64,000 bases of DNA from Streptomyces sp. NBC_00236 (lineage in GTDB: Bacteria; Actinomycetota; Actinomycetes; Streptomycetales; Streptomycetaceae): assembly GCF_036195045.1 (NCBI RefSeq), contig NZ_CP108100.1, positions 2,294,001 to 2,358,000 on the forward strand, in the 5' to 3' direction. Position 1 is the stretch's first letter. Each line of letters starts with the position of its first letter. Shown piece after piece: positions 7,934 to 16,259 of the stretch. Under the pieces are notes generated by a model. The model saw only the letters and a list, made by a program, of their open reading frames with translations, had not been told where the DNA came from and did no database searches. A program made the position numbers and the translations under genes.

Positions 7934-9382
7934 GTGACGGCGACACACGCGAAGCCGCAGGCGAGAGCGGGTGCGAGTTCCGCCGTCGAGGGTGTCCCCA
8001 GTGATGTCCTGAGTGATGTCCCGAGTGTTCCTGTCAGCCGGTACGGCCGCGGTCGCGGTGTTCGTGATGCGCTGCTGTTGATGTTGCTGCCCGTGCCCTT
8101 GCTCGCCGCAGCCCTGCCCGCCGCTTTCGCCGGCGGCGGCACGCGGCGTTGGTTCGGTGGGCGCGGGGAGGGGCAGCGGGCCGAGGCTCAGGCCGCGAAG
8201 GATGCCGCTGCCGAGGCCTTCTACGAGCTCGACACCGCCCAGCGCGATCTGCAGATCTCCATCGAGACCATCACGGCCGTGGACAGTTCACCGGCCGCCC
8301 GCAAGGCCGTCGACGACTTCGCCGCGCTGGGGCGGCGCATCGACGAGGCCAGCCATACCTACATCACGGCCGTCGACGCGCACGATCTCGATCGGGATGA
8401 TCTGGAGCCTTCGGTCGCCTCCCGTGCCCGGAGCGAACTGTCCGCCGCCAAGGACGAGCTCGTACGCGTCAAGGGTGAGCTCGACCGGTTCGCCGCCGGG
8501 CTCGGTCCGCTGCTGGGGACCGCCGAGACCCAGCTCGCCCGGCTCGCCCCCGCCGTGGAGCGGGCGCGACAGGCGCTCCTCGCCGCGAGCAATGCTCTCG
8601 ACGCGGTGCGGGCGTCCGGACTGCGGGCGGACGATCTCGCCGCGCGGCTCGCCGCTCTCGCCCCCGAGCTGACCAAGCTGAACCAGGGCGCCGGCCGCCA
8701 CGGTGTGCCCGAGACCCTCCAGCGCGCCGATCAGGTGCTGCGCGATGCCGAAGCCGTACGCGCCGAGGCGTCGCAGCTGCCCGAGCGGGCCGCCGAGATC
8801 GACAAGCGGCTGGTGACGCTGCGTACGCGGGCCCAGGCGCTGACCACCCGGTCGGCCTCCGTCGAGCCCGTGCTCAGCGAGCTGCGGCGGCGGTTCTCGG
8901 CGGCCTGCTGGCAGGATCTCCAACCGGTTCCGGAGCAGGCGGCCGTCAATGTGCGCCAGGCCGAGGAGAAGCTCAAGGAGGCCGCGAAGGCGCGCGACGA
9001 GCAGCGCTGGGCGGATGCCACGTCGCGGCTTAGTACGGTACGGGCCCTGCTCAACGCCACGGACGAAGCCGTGTCCGCGGCCGGTGACCGGCTCCAGCGG
9101 CTCGACGCCGTCGCCAAGGATCCGCAGCAGGAGATCCAGCGGACCCGGTTCGCGATCCGGGATGCCCAGCGCCTCGCCATGGCCGGGCGTCACACCCCCG
9201 AGCCGCGCCACGCCCGGCCGCTCGACGACGCGGTGGCCCGGCTCGATCAGGCCGTCACCGCCCTCGATGGGCGCCACCCCGATTACTGGCACTTCCTGAC
9301 CGTGACGGAGGGCGTACGGCAGACCGCCGCGCGCGTCGTCTCCGAGATCCGCGAGGAGCGCGGCGCCGGCGCCGGCGCCTGA
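7934..9382 (+). CDS. Membrane-anchored coiled-coil protein
   Basis: 482 aa from GTG 7934, which has GGGAGAGG just upstream. The N-terminal 55 residues are low-complexity, followed by one hydrophobic segment (ALLLMLLPVPLLAAALPAAFAGG), and then about 400 residues of Ala/Glu/Arg/Leu-rich helix with heptad character. It looks like a single-pass membrane protein with an extended coiled coil, related to the TPM-associated or band-like helical proteins annotated in Streptomyces, but I cannot name a family firmly. No catalytic motif is seen. It stands alone between the lipoprotein and the DUF4383 gene. Confidence 0.75.
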   Translation: MTATHAKPQARAGASSAVEGVPSDVLSDVPSVPVSRYGRGRGVRDALLLMLLPVPLLAAALPAAFAGGGTRRWFGGRGEGQRAEAQAAKDAAAEAFYELDTAQRDLQISIETITAVDSSPAARKAVDDFAALGRRIDEASHTYITAVDAHDLDRDDLEPSVASRARSELSAAKDELVRVKGELDRFAAGLGPLLGTAETQLARLAPAVERARQALLAASNALDAVRASGLRADDLAARLAALAPELTKLNQGAGRHGVPETLQRADQVLRDAEAVRAEASQLPERAAEIDKRLVTLRTRAQALTTRSASVEPVLSELRRRFSAACWQDLQPVPEQAAVNVRQAEEKLKEAAKARDEQRWADATSRLSTVRALLNATDEAVSAAGDRLQRLDAVAKDPQQEIQRTRFAIRDAQRLAMAGRHTPEPRHARPLDDAVARLDQAVTALDGRHPDYWHFLTVTEGVRQTAARVVSEIREERGAGAGA

Positions 9383-9499
9383 CGGACGGGAGCGAGGGTG
9401 GGCGGGGCGGGGACGAGAATGTGGTCGCTCGCGTACGCGTCCCACGCGCCCGCGCCCGCCCTGACGTGCGGGGGGTCCGTCCCGGCGGGATCCTGGTAG

Positions 9500-9535
9500 G
9501 TACGTGAAGGAGTACGTGAAGGAGTACGTGAAGGA
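9500..9535 (+). repeat. Three tandem copies of a 12-bp unit carrying the ribosome-binding site
   Basis: GTACGTGAAGGA is repeated exactly three times, and the last copy supplies the AAGGAGG ahead of ATG 9542. Three Shine-Dalgarno cores therefore lie in a row in the leader of the DUF4383 gene. Copy number could alter translation or simply be slippage. Confidence 0.9.
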
Positions 9536-9541
9536 GGGCCC

Positions 9542-10129
9542 ATGGCCACGCATGTACTGCGCCCGGCACGGCGGCCCGCCGCCCACCGCAAGGCCACCCG
9601 TCTCGACGAGCACCTGCCGGTGGACCACCGGCTGAGTCGCGTCTACCGGATCGGTGCCGGGCTGATGGGGCTGGTGCTGCTCGCCTTCGGCATCCTCGGT
9701 CTGATCGACAAGGTCGGCTTCTTCGACACCGGCGGCGACACCGTCGCAGGCCTGAGCACCAATGGCGCGCTCAGCGTGCTGTCGATCTGCGTCGGGCTGC
9801 TGCTCTTCACCGGGATGATCATCGGGGGCAACTTCGCCTCGACGCTCAACATGGTGCTGGGCATCGCCTTCGTTCTCAGCGGCTTCGTCAATCTCGCCCT
9901 GCTGGACACCGGGCTCAACTTCCTCGCCTTCGAGATGCAGAACGTGATCTTCAGCTTCGTGGTCGGCCTGATGCTGATGATGTTCGGGATGTACGGACGC
10001 GTCAGCGGCGGGCTCCCCCATGACAACCCGTACTGGCGGGCCCGCCACCCGGAGGAGGCCGAGCGCGAGCAGCGGCTCGCACGACGGCGGGCGATCTCGG
10101 AGATGCCCGTCAGCCGACCCGGCCGATAG
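9542..10129 (+). CDS. DUF4383 integral membrane protein
   Basis: 195 aa with four predicted membrane helices: about 36-58 (GAGLMGLVLLAFGILGL), 78-98 (SVLSICVGLLLFTGMII), 103-125 (MVLGIAFVLSGFVNLAL) and 133-153 (IFSFVVGLMLMMFGMYG). DUF4383 is common in actinobacteria and undefined in function. Both termini are charged and probably cytoplasmic; the C terminus has an Arg/Glu-rich tail. The leader carries a triplicated ribosome-binding unit, which suggests high or variable translation. Confidence 0.9.
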   Translation: MATHVLRPARRPAAHRKATRLDEHLPVDHRLSRVYRIGAGLMGLVLLAFGILGLIDKVGFFDTGGDTVAGLSTNGALSVLSICVGLLLFTGMIIGGNFASTLNMVLGIAFVLSGFVNLALLDTGLNFLAFEMQNVIFSFVVGLMLMMFGMYGRVSGGLPHDNPYWRARHPEEAEREQRLARRRAISEMPVSRPGR

Positions 10130-10180
10130 CCGCAGTCGGGGAGCTGCCCGTTGTCCCGTCCCGGCCGATAGCCTGGGGGC

Positions 10181-10396
10181 ATGCCTCGTTACGAGTACCG
10201 CTGCCGCTCCTGCGGAGACACCTTCGAGCTCAGCCGCCCGATGGCCGAGTCCTCGGCTCCCGCTTCCTGCCCCGCCGGGCACGAGGACACCGTCAAGCTC
10301 CTCTCGGCCGTCGCCGTGGGAGGTTCCGCGGGTTCTGCGCCCGCAGCAGGTGGCGGCGGTGGCGGAGGTTGCTGCGGTGGGGGCTGCTGCGGCTGA
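10181..10396 (+). CDS. FmdB-family zinc ribbon protein with Gly/Cys tail
   Basis: 71 aa. The N-terminal MPRYEYRCRSCGDTFE is the FmdB zinc-ribbon opening; the second Cys-containing knuckle is CPAGHE in place of the usual CxxC, so Cys and His probably complete the site. The C terminus is a run of Gly ending in CCGGGCCG, two Cys pairs that could bind a metal. FmdB proteins are putative regulators, first noted near formamidase and amidase genes; the role here is unknown. The ATG follows the GATAGCCTGGGGGC leader. Confidence 0.85.
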   Translation: MPRYEYRCRSCGDTFELSRPMAESSAPASCPAGHEDTVKLLSAVAVGGSAGSAPAAGGGGGGGCCGGGCCG

Positions 10397-10438
10397 GCCG
10401 CCGTCACGGCACCAACGGCCCAGCAGCCGACAGCTCCG

Positions 10439-11098
10439 CTACCGCTTGCGCGACAGCGTGAGTCCGTCCGACACCGTGAGCATCACGCTGTCCATCCGCG
10501 GGTCGGCGGACACGTGGTTGTTGAACTCCTGGATGGCCGCCGCTCCCCCGGTCGCCCGCGGGTCCGTCACGCCGCCGTGGAAGAGCACGTTGTCCGTGGT
10601 GATGACGCCGCCCTGGCGCATCCGGGGCACCAGTTCCTCCCAGTACGCGATGTAGTTGCCCTTGTCCGCGTCCAGGTAGGCGAAGTCGATGTGCGGCTCT
10701 GCGGGCATCGCCCGCAGGGTGTCCAGGGCCGGGGCGATCCGCAGCTCGATGCGGTCGGCGACGCCTGCTTTCGCCCAGGCCTCACGGCCGTAGGCGGTCC
10801 ACTCCTCGGAGACGTCGCACGCGATCAGCCGGCCGCCTGCGGGCAGCGCCTGGGCCATCGCCAGGGCCGAGAACCCGGTGAAGGTCCCTACCTCGACGAT
10901 GTGCCGGGCCCCGGTCAGCCGTACGAGGAAGGCGAGCAGCGGACCCTGTTCCTCGGCCGACTGCATGCCCGCGTAGTCGGGCAGCCGGGCGTACGTGGTC
11001 TCCACGAGCTCGCGCTGCACCGCGTCCAGCGGCGGGTTGTGGGCGAGCATGTACGCGTACAGCTCGTCCGTGATCTTGGTTTCGTTGCCCTTGGTCAT
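10439..11098 (-). CDS. Class I SAM-dependent O-methyltransferase
   Basis: 219 aa, family-typical length (methyltransf_3, CCoAOMT-like). Motif I is IVEVGTFTGFSALAMA, then the acidic IACDVS that binds the SAM ribose, and FAYLDADKGNYIAYWEE with the metal-binding DADK region, then GGVITTDNVLFHGGV. These enzymes methylate catechol or phenolic hydroxyls with Mg2+. The C terminus FNNHVSADPRMDSVMLTVSDGLTLSRKR is intact. It is convergent with the FmdB gene; the substrate cannot be told from sequence. Confidence 0.92.
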   Translation of the reverse strand: MTKGNETKITDELYAYMLAHNPPLDAVQRELVETTYARLPDYAGMQSAEEQGPLLAFLVRLTGARHIVEVGTFTGFSALAMAQALPAGGRLIACDVSEEWTAYGREAWAKAGVADRIELRIAPALDTLRAMPAEPHIDFAYLDADKGNYIAYWEELVPRMRQGGVITTDNVLFHGGVTDPRATGGAAAIQEFNNHVSADPRMDSVMLTVSDGLTLSRKR

Positions 11099-11347
11099 CG
11101 CACCACTCCCCGCTCGCCCGAGTGCTCCGCCGAAGGGCGGGAACGCGGCGACTGTAGTCGTCGAGCCTCTGCGGTTCGCGCAGATTTCGGTGGGCGCGCG
11201 CCGGAAAGTTGACGCCCCGCATGACGCCCCGTATCTGGACGCTCTTCTCTGGCCGCTCGTCTCTGGCCGCTCTTCTCAGGCCGCCTGTTCCCGGAAGGGC
11301 CCGTCCCGGACCGACCGTCCCAGCCGCCCCGTCCCGGGCACCCCGCC

Positions 11348-12181
11348 TCACGCCGCCCTGCGCCCGCCCGACGCGTCGAGGAAACGTCGCAGGATCTCCT
11401 CGCCCGCGGCCACCCCGTTCTCGGCCGTCGCCTCCACATGCGGGGCGCTCCAGCCCGCGTCGGCCAGTTCGCCGTGGCCGGGGCGCCAGCCTCGGTCGGC
11501 GGCGAGCAGCAGGTCGGCGTCGAGGAGGGAGTCGCCCGCGGCCAGGGTGAGCGTGGTGCCCGTGCGGCGGGCGACCTCGCGCATCGCCGCGCTCTTGGTG
11601 AGCGGACGCGGTACGACGTAGATCTTGCGGCCCTGCAGCGAGACGGTCCAGCCGCGCGGTTCCGCCCACGCGGCGAGTTCCTTCGTCCACTCCGCGGGCA
11701 GGAGGGCCCGGTCGACGACGAGGTAGGCGAAGAGGTCCTCGGCGACCCGTTCCTTGAGCAACCAGGCGGGGTCGGCCGCGGAGACGAGATGGGCGCGGAC
11801 CTCGTCGAGCGAGGCGCATTCCTCGGCCAGCCGGCCGGCCACGGTGCGCTGCCAGTCGCGGTCGGAGACGCCGTTCACCAGGATGTGTCCCCCGTTGGCG
11901 CAGATCGCGAACTCGGCCGCGGTGCCCGGGAGATGGATGCGGTGGTACTGCTCGCGGGTGCGGGTCGTCGTCGGCACGAAGACCGTGGCCGGGGAGCGGG
12001 TCAGCTCGTCGAGCAGGGCCGCCGCCGTCTCCGTGACGTACGAGAGGGGCTTCTTGTCGTACACCTCGACGCAGAGGAGACGGGGGGCGTCGGCGTCCGG
12101 CATCGCGAGGTTGAGGGCCGCCGCGGAGTAGATCAGGGTGCGGTCGAGGTCGCTGGCGACCAGCGTCAGGGCCGAAGTCAC
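11348..12181 (-). CDS. HAD-family phosphatase of the ter-linked operon
   Basis: 277 aa from GTG 12181, which overlaps the stop of the upstream gene as GTGA. HAD motif I is ASDLDRTLI (Asp11, Asp13), motif II lies in FVPTTTR, and motif IV is LAAGDSLLDADLL. A cap domain sits between. It hydrolyses a phosphorylated small molecule in the cytoplasm. Together with the phosphoribosyltransferase/StiP and HpcH/HpaI genes it forms the biosynthetic module described in comparative genomics as linked to tellurium-resistance genes and predicted to make a nucleoside-like metabolite. Its substrate is unknown. Confidence 0.88.
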   Translation of the reverse strand: MTSALTLVASDLDRTLIYSAAALNLAMPDADAPRLLCVEVYDKKPLSYVTETAAALLDELTRSPATVFVPTTTRTREQYHRIHLPGTAAEFAICANGGHILVNGVSDRDWQRTVAGRLAEECASLDEVRAHLVSAADPAWLLKERVAEDLFAYLVVDRALLPAEWTKELAAWAEPRGWTVSLQGRKIYVVPRPLTKSAAMREVARRTGTTLTLAAGDSLLDADLLLAADRGWRPGHGELADAGWSAPHVEATAENGVAAGEEILRRFLDASGGRRAA

Positions 12182-14718
12182 TGGGAGTCCACCGCCTTGC
12201 CGTCGGCACCGGTCGCCCCACGCGTGTACTTCGGGTGGATCAACCCGACGCAGGTGTACGGGAGTTCGCCGACCTCCTCGACCGGGACGCCGCGCTGCTG
12301 TGCGAGCAGCCTGATGTGTTCCAGGTCCGCGCCCGCGCCGCGCTTGGCGAGGATCTTCCATGGGACGCGGCGCAGCAGGACGCGGGTGGTCTCGCCGACG
12401 CCCGGCTTGACCAGGTTCACGTCGTGGATGCCCTGCTCCTCGCTGATCCGTTCCACCGCGGCCCAGCCCTCCCAGGTCGGGGCGCGGTCGGCGGCGAGCA
12501 GGTCCTTGACCTCGGCGTCCACGGCGTCGGCGACCTCGCCGAACCGGTCGGTGACGGTGTCGAGGAAGTGGCCGGAGACATCGGATCCGGCGAGTTCCCG
12601 GTAGAACTTGGCGCCGTGGAAGTCGTCGGGCCCGACGAGGTCGGAGCGCAGGACCGTACGGGAGATCAGTCCGGACACCGTGGAGTTGAGGCAGGCCGAG
12701 GGGATCAGGAAGTCCTCCCGGGTGCCGTACGTACGGACACAGCCACCCGGGTCTGCCAGGACCGCGATCTCCGGGTTGAAGCCCTCGGTCCCGTCCGACT
12801 CCTCGAACGCGGCGATCGCCGCAGCCAGTTCGCGGGTGATGGCACCCTTGCCGGTCCAGCCGTCGACGAAGACGACGTCGGCCGGGTTGTGATGGGCGGC
12901 CAGCCAGCGCAGGGCGTTGGCGTCGATGCCCCGGCCGCGCACGATCGAGACGGCGTAGTGCGGCAGCTCGACGCCGTGCCGCAGTCGGGCCCAGCGGCGC
13001 ATCAGTACGCCGACGGGGGTGCCGGCCCGGGCGAGCGAGACGAGCACGGGGCGCGGGCCGCGCTCGGCCATGACCGTTTCGGTCACCGTGCCGACGGCGC
13101 GGGCGATGCGGGCGGCCGACAGCTCCAGGGCCGCCTTGAACAGGTCCTGGTACTCCTCGGACGGCTGGTACTCGACCGGCAGGGACTCGGCGTAGTGCGC
13201 GCCACCGCTCTGTATCGCCTCCTCGCGCTCCTCGGTGGGCGCCTCCAGTTCGGCGTCCGACAGGTCCTGGAGCAGCCAGCCGACCTCGTCCGGCGCGTAG
13301 GAGGAGAAGGCGGGGCCGCGGAGGGGCTCGGGCAGCATGGAGGGTTCTTCCTGCCAATGGGGCCGATGGGGCCGATGGGGGGCGTTTGACGGGGCCTGCT
13401 CGGCGGCCGACGCCCCGGGCGGTACGTACGAGGGGACGACCGCCAGCAGGACGTGGGCGGCGTGCGGGGTGAGCTGCTGCATCAGGCCGCGGGGGCCGTG
13501 CAGTGCGTGGGTGTCGGCGGTGGAGTCGACGACGAGGACCACGGCGTCGAAGCCGCCGCCTGCGACGTTGTACGCGTAGCGGTCGCCCGGGCCGTCGGCC
13601 GGGTCGTCGTGGGCGGGGAAGACCAGCCGGGTGCGTATCGCATATCCGGGGTCGTCCACGGCGAGGACCGGGGAGCGGGTCGTGGTCGAGTAGCGGACCT
13701 CGGCGCCGGTGCGCTCCTCCAGGGCGGTGCCCAGGCGCAGCGGCGCGTACATCAGCTCCTCGAAACCGAGGACCAGGACCTTGCGGGGGTGCTCGCCCAG
13801 GGCGTCCGCGATGCGGTCCGCCATGGCGGGGAGGGCGGGCTCCAGAAGGGCGCGGTGTGCGGGGGTGAAGCCGTGCCGGCCGCCGTCGGGCACTCCGGCG
13901 GGCCACTGGAGGTCGATCCGGGTGTGGGGGCGGGGAACGGTGCACAGCGGCTCGGGCCTTTTCCCGGACCACCCCACGCGGGGCTGCGCCGCCGCCTGGG
14001 CCGCTTCCTGCTCGGCGACCAGGGCCTGCCCCTTCTCCAGGACGCCTTCCGGAAGGCGGACCGTGCCGGTGTTCCTCGCCACCAGGTCGACGCGGGCTCC
14101 GATCTCCTCGGCGAACTCGGCGAGCCGGCCCCGGTCCGCCGGTGAGCGCATGTCGACCAGGGCCACGATGACGTACCGCTTGCGGGGGTAGCGCTCGTGC
14201 AGGGCGCGGATGGTGTTGAGGACGGTGTTGCCGGTGGAGAACTCGTCGTCGACGAGGACGAGGGTCGCGTCCGCCCCGCCGCCCCGTCCGGCTGCCAGCA
14301 GGTCCGGGTCCTCCGGCAGCAGCAGGTGCGAGGTGGCGTGCGAGTGCGACTCCTCGAAGCCGCCCGCCCGCGCCACTCCTTCGACGGGGCGTCGCGTCGA
14401 GTGGAGGTAGGGCGCCAGTCCGAGCCCGTCGGCGACGGCGTGACCGAGACCGGTGGCCGTCTCCGCGTAGCCCAGCACGACCGCGTGCCGTGCGCCGTCC
14501 TCGCCGAGCAGTTCGCGCACCCGGCGGCCGAGCTCGACGCCTGCGCCGTACACGACCGAGGGGCGCTGCGGCACGTGCTTGCCGAGCACGTTGGACACGA
14601 GCAGGTGTGCCCGCTTGGGGTTGCGCCGCAGGGCGAGGCCCAGCAGCTCACGGAGCTCCCCGTCGCCCACCAGCTCGACGCCCAGTCGTTCCGCGACCCA
14701 GCTACCCGACCACACCAC
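12178..14718 (-). CDS. Phosphoribosyltransferase-TRSP / StiP cysteine protease-like fusion
   Basis: 846 aa in one open frame. The N-terminal half is a phosphoribosyltransferase with PRPP loop VDDEFSTGNT (about 156-165), followed by a TRSP-like domain. From Met461 (MLPEPLRGPAFSSYAPDEVG) it is a complete StiP-type domain, with the conserved PSACLNSTVSGLISRT. In many genomes these are two adjacent genes; here they join through a linker coded by a short 9-bp repeat (13357-13382). AGGAAG lies upstream of codon 461, so StiP may also be made separately. GTG 14718 follows GGAAGGA. Part of a ter-linked operon with the aldolase-like and HAD genes. Confidence 0.88.
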   Translation of the reverse strand: MVWSGSWVAERLGVELVGDGELRELLGLALRRNPKRAHLLVSNVLGKHVPQRPSVVYGAGVELGRRVRELLGEDGARHAVVLGYAETATGLGHAVADGLGLAPYLHSTRRPVEGVARAGGFEESHSHATSHLLLPEDPDLLAAGRGGGADATLVLVDDEFSTGNTVLNTIRALHERYPRKRYVIVALVDMRSPADRGRLAEFAEEIGARVDLVARNTGTVRLPEGVLEKGQALVAEQEAAQAAAQPRVGWSGKRPEPLCTVPRPHTRIDLQWPAGVPDGGRHGFTPAHRALLEPALPAMADRIADALGEHPRKVLVLGFEELMYAPLRLGTALEERTGAEVRYSTTTRSPVLAVDDPGYAIRTRLVFPAHDDPADGPGDRYAYNVAGGGFDAVVLVVDSTADTHALHGPRGLMQQLTPHAAHVLLAVVPSYVPPGASAAEQAPSNAPHRPHRPHWQEEPSMLPEPLRGPAFSSYAPDEVGWLLQDLSDAELEAPTEEREEAIQSGGAHYAESLPVEYQPSEEYQDLFKAALELSAARIARAVGTVTETVMAERGPRPVLVSLARAGTPVGVLMRRWARLRHGVELPHYAVSIVRGRGIDANALRWLAAHHNPADVVFVDGWTGKGAITRELAAAIAAFEESDGTEGFNPEIAVLADPGGCVRTYGTREDFLIPSACLNSTVSGLISRTVLRSDLVGPDDFHGAKFYRELAGSDVSGHFLDTVTDRFGEVADAVDAEVKDLLAADRAPTWEGWAAVERISEEQGIHDVNLVKPGVGETTRVLLRRVPWKILAKRGAGADLEHIRLLAQQRGVPVEEVGELPYTCVGLIHPKYTRGATGADGKAVDSQ
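13357..13382. repeat. 9-bp tandem repeat at the PRTase/StiP junction
   Basis: CCGATGGGG or variants in about three tandem copies encode Pro-His-Arg steps in the linker just before the StiP start. The unit is a multiple of three, so copy changes keep the fusion in frame. Confidence 0.7.
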
Positions 14719-14743
14719 GTTCGCCGTTTCCTTCCGTCGACCT

Positions 14744-14850
14744 GTCACGCGCGCCCCACTCACCCGGGCCCGCCGCCTGTACACGCGCCCCATTCACCCG
14801 GGCCCGCCGTGTCCGTCACACGCGCCCGCTTGCCCGGACCCGTCCGTCAA
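14744..14850. repeat. Imperfect tandem repeat in the leader of the PRTase-StiP gene
   Basis: Three imperfect copies of about 32-36 bp, each with the core CACGCGCCC followed by a CCCGG and CCCG(C/T)C block, fill the gap between the HpcH/HpaI gene and the GTG at 14718. The copies differ in their last third. They could bind a regulator or be replication slippage. Confidence 0.65.
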
Positions 14851-14874
14851 GCATCACCCGCGCACCCGCACCGC

Positions 14875-16038
14875 TCATTCCGTGAGACTCGCCGCCAGCA
14901 GTTCCACGAAGCCGACGTCCGCCTTCGCCACGCCGAAGACCTCGGCCCGCCGCAGCGTGCGCTCGGCCCAGGCCCGGTGCGGCCTCACCTCGTTCATCTT
15001 GTTCGTGTACGACGAGCGCAGCACCCCGCCCCCGTCGCGCTCCGGCCGCAGGATGTCCTGGGCGTCGCTGAACTCCTCGTGACTGACCACGGACAGTGCG
15101 TGCACGGGCGCGACGTGCGACGGGTGGATGCAGGTCTTGCCGAGCAGGCCGTTCGCCCGGTCCAGCTCGATCTCCCGCAGCAGTCCGTCCAGGTCGTGCT
15201 CGATCAGGGCCGTACGAAGTTCCTCCGCCCGGCCCTCCAGGAAGGGGCTGCGGCGCAGCTGTGGCTTGAACATGCGCTCCTGGAGCCGGAAGTACTCCCA
15301 GACGGGGCCGGTGATGGTGAAGCCCGTCCCGTCCGCCCGGCCCAGCACGTTGACGACGTCGGCGATGACGTCGCCGACGATCCGGACGTCGTACGCCGTC
15401 ATGTCGGGCGCGCGGCGCAGTCCGTACGCCGAGCAGAAGTCGGTGACGCCGAGGCGCAGCGCGAGCACCCGGTCACGGTAGGTGTCGACGGTGGCGGCGA
15501 CCTTCCGGAGGGACTCCCGGCGGGTCTCCAGGTGCAGCAGCTCCGGGGATTCGAGCACGGGCATCGCGAAGAGCCGTTGCCCAGCTGCGGACTCGGCCTT
15601 GTTGAGCGCTTCCATGAACGGGACGCCACGCTCTTGCGTGAACTTGGGAAGTACAAAACCGGACAACAATCGGACGGATGCGCCGAGCCGGCGCGCGAGG
15701 TCCGTGATCTGGTGCGGTTCGCGGACGCGGATGAACAGCAGCGGGAGCTCGCCGCCGCGCTCCGCAAGGTCGGCGAACTGCCTGACCAGGTTCTCCTCGG
15801 CGCCCGGCACCTCGGAGTCGTCGATCGAATCCTCCAGGCACAGCACCATGGAGACGACTCCCCGGCGGGCCTGCTTGATGACGTCGTCGGCGAGCCGGGG
15901 ACGGGTGGCGGGGCTGTAGAGCGTGGCCCCCAGGGCCGCGGCGAGGACCGGGGCCGGGGAGCCGGCGTCGAAGTCGCACGGCTCACGGAAGAACAGATCG
16001 CCCCTCGCAGCAGGCGCGATATGCCCGAAATGACGCAT
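14875..16038 (-). CDS. HpcH/HpaI aldolase / citrate lyase beta-like protein
   Basis: 387 aa, longer than classic CitE (about 300) but usual for the ter-linked subfamily. The TIM-barrel signatures are ALGATLYSPATRPRLADDV near the N terminus, VVSMVLCLEDSIDD with the Mg2+-binding acidic pair, LLFIRVREP, and GKTCIHPSHVAPVHAL near the C terminus. It would cleave or form a C-C bond in an acyl-CoA or keto acid, in the cytoplasm. It leads the leftward operon with PRTase-StiP and HAD, 156 bp upstream of the former. The divergent TerD gene at 16260 shares its promoter region. Confidence 0.88.
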   Translation of the reverse strand: MRHFGHIAPAARGDLFFREPCDFDAGSPAPVLAAALGATLYSPATRPRLADDVIKQARRGVVSMVLCLEDSIDDSEVPGAEENLVRQFADLAERGGELPLLFIRVREPHQITDLARRLGASVRLLSGFVLPKFTQERGVPFMEALNKAESAAGQRLFAMPVLESPELLHLETRRESLRKVAATVDTYRDRVLALRLGVTDFCSAYGLRRAPDMTAYDVRIVGDVIADVVNVLGRADGTGFTITGPVWEYFRLQERMFKPQLRRSPFLEGRAEELRTALIEHDLDGLLREIELDRANGLLGKTCIHPSHVAPVHALSVVSHEEFSDAQDILRPERDGGGVLRSSYTNKMNEVRPHRAWAERTLRRAEVFGVAKADVGFVELLAASLTE

Positions 16039-16259
16039 GTGATTCCCCCCGTACTACCTGACCGGCCGGACAACGTGTGGCCGGTAATAGTACGTACGGA
16101 CGGGTGTCGGCAGTTCCCGGCTCACATGAATTCCGGGTAACTCGTCCATTTAGCGACGGTTCCCCAGGGCGCGGACCGGCTCGTTCCGGCAGTCCCGCAC
16201 GACACGGCTTGCGACCCCCGCGTTGTCCGCACGGGCAGCCAGCAGGCAGGATGACCGGC

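Noticed and set aside
11348..13972. A single 874-aa minus-strand protein ending in the HAD gene
   Set aside because: The front part is out-of-frame shadow of the PRTase-StiP gene; the HAD protein has its own GTG at 12181, overlapping the upstream stop.
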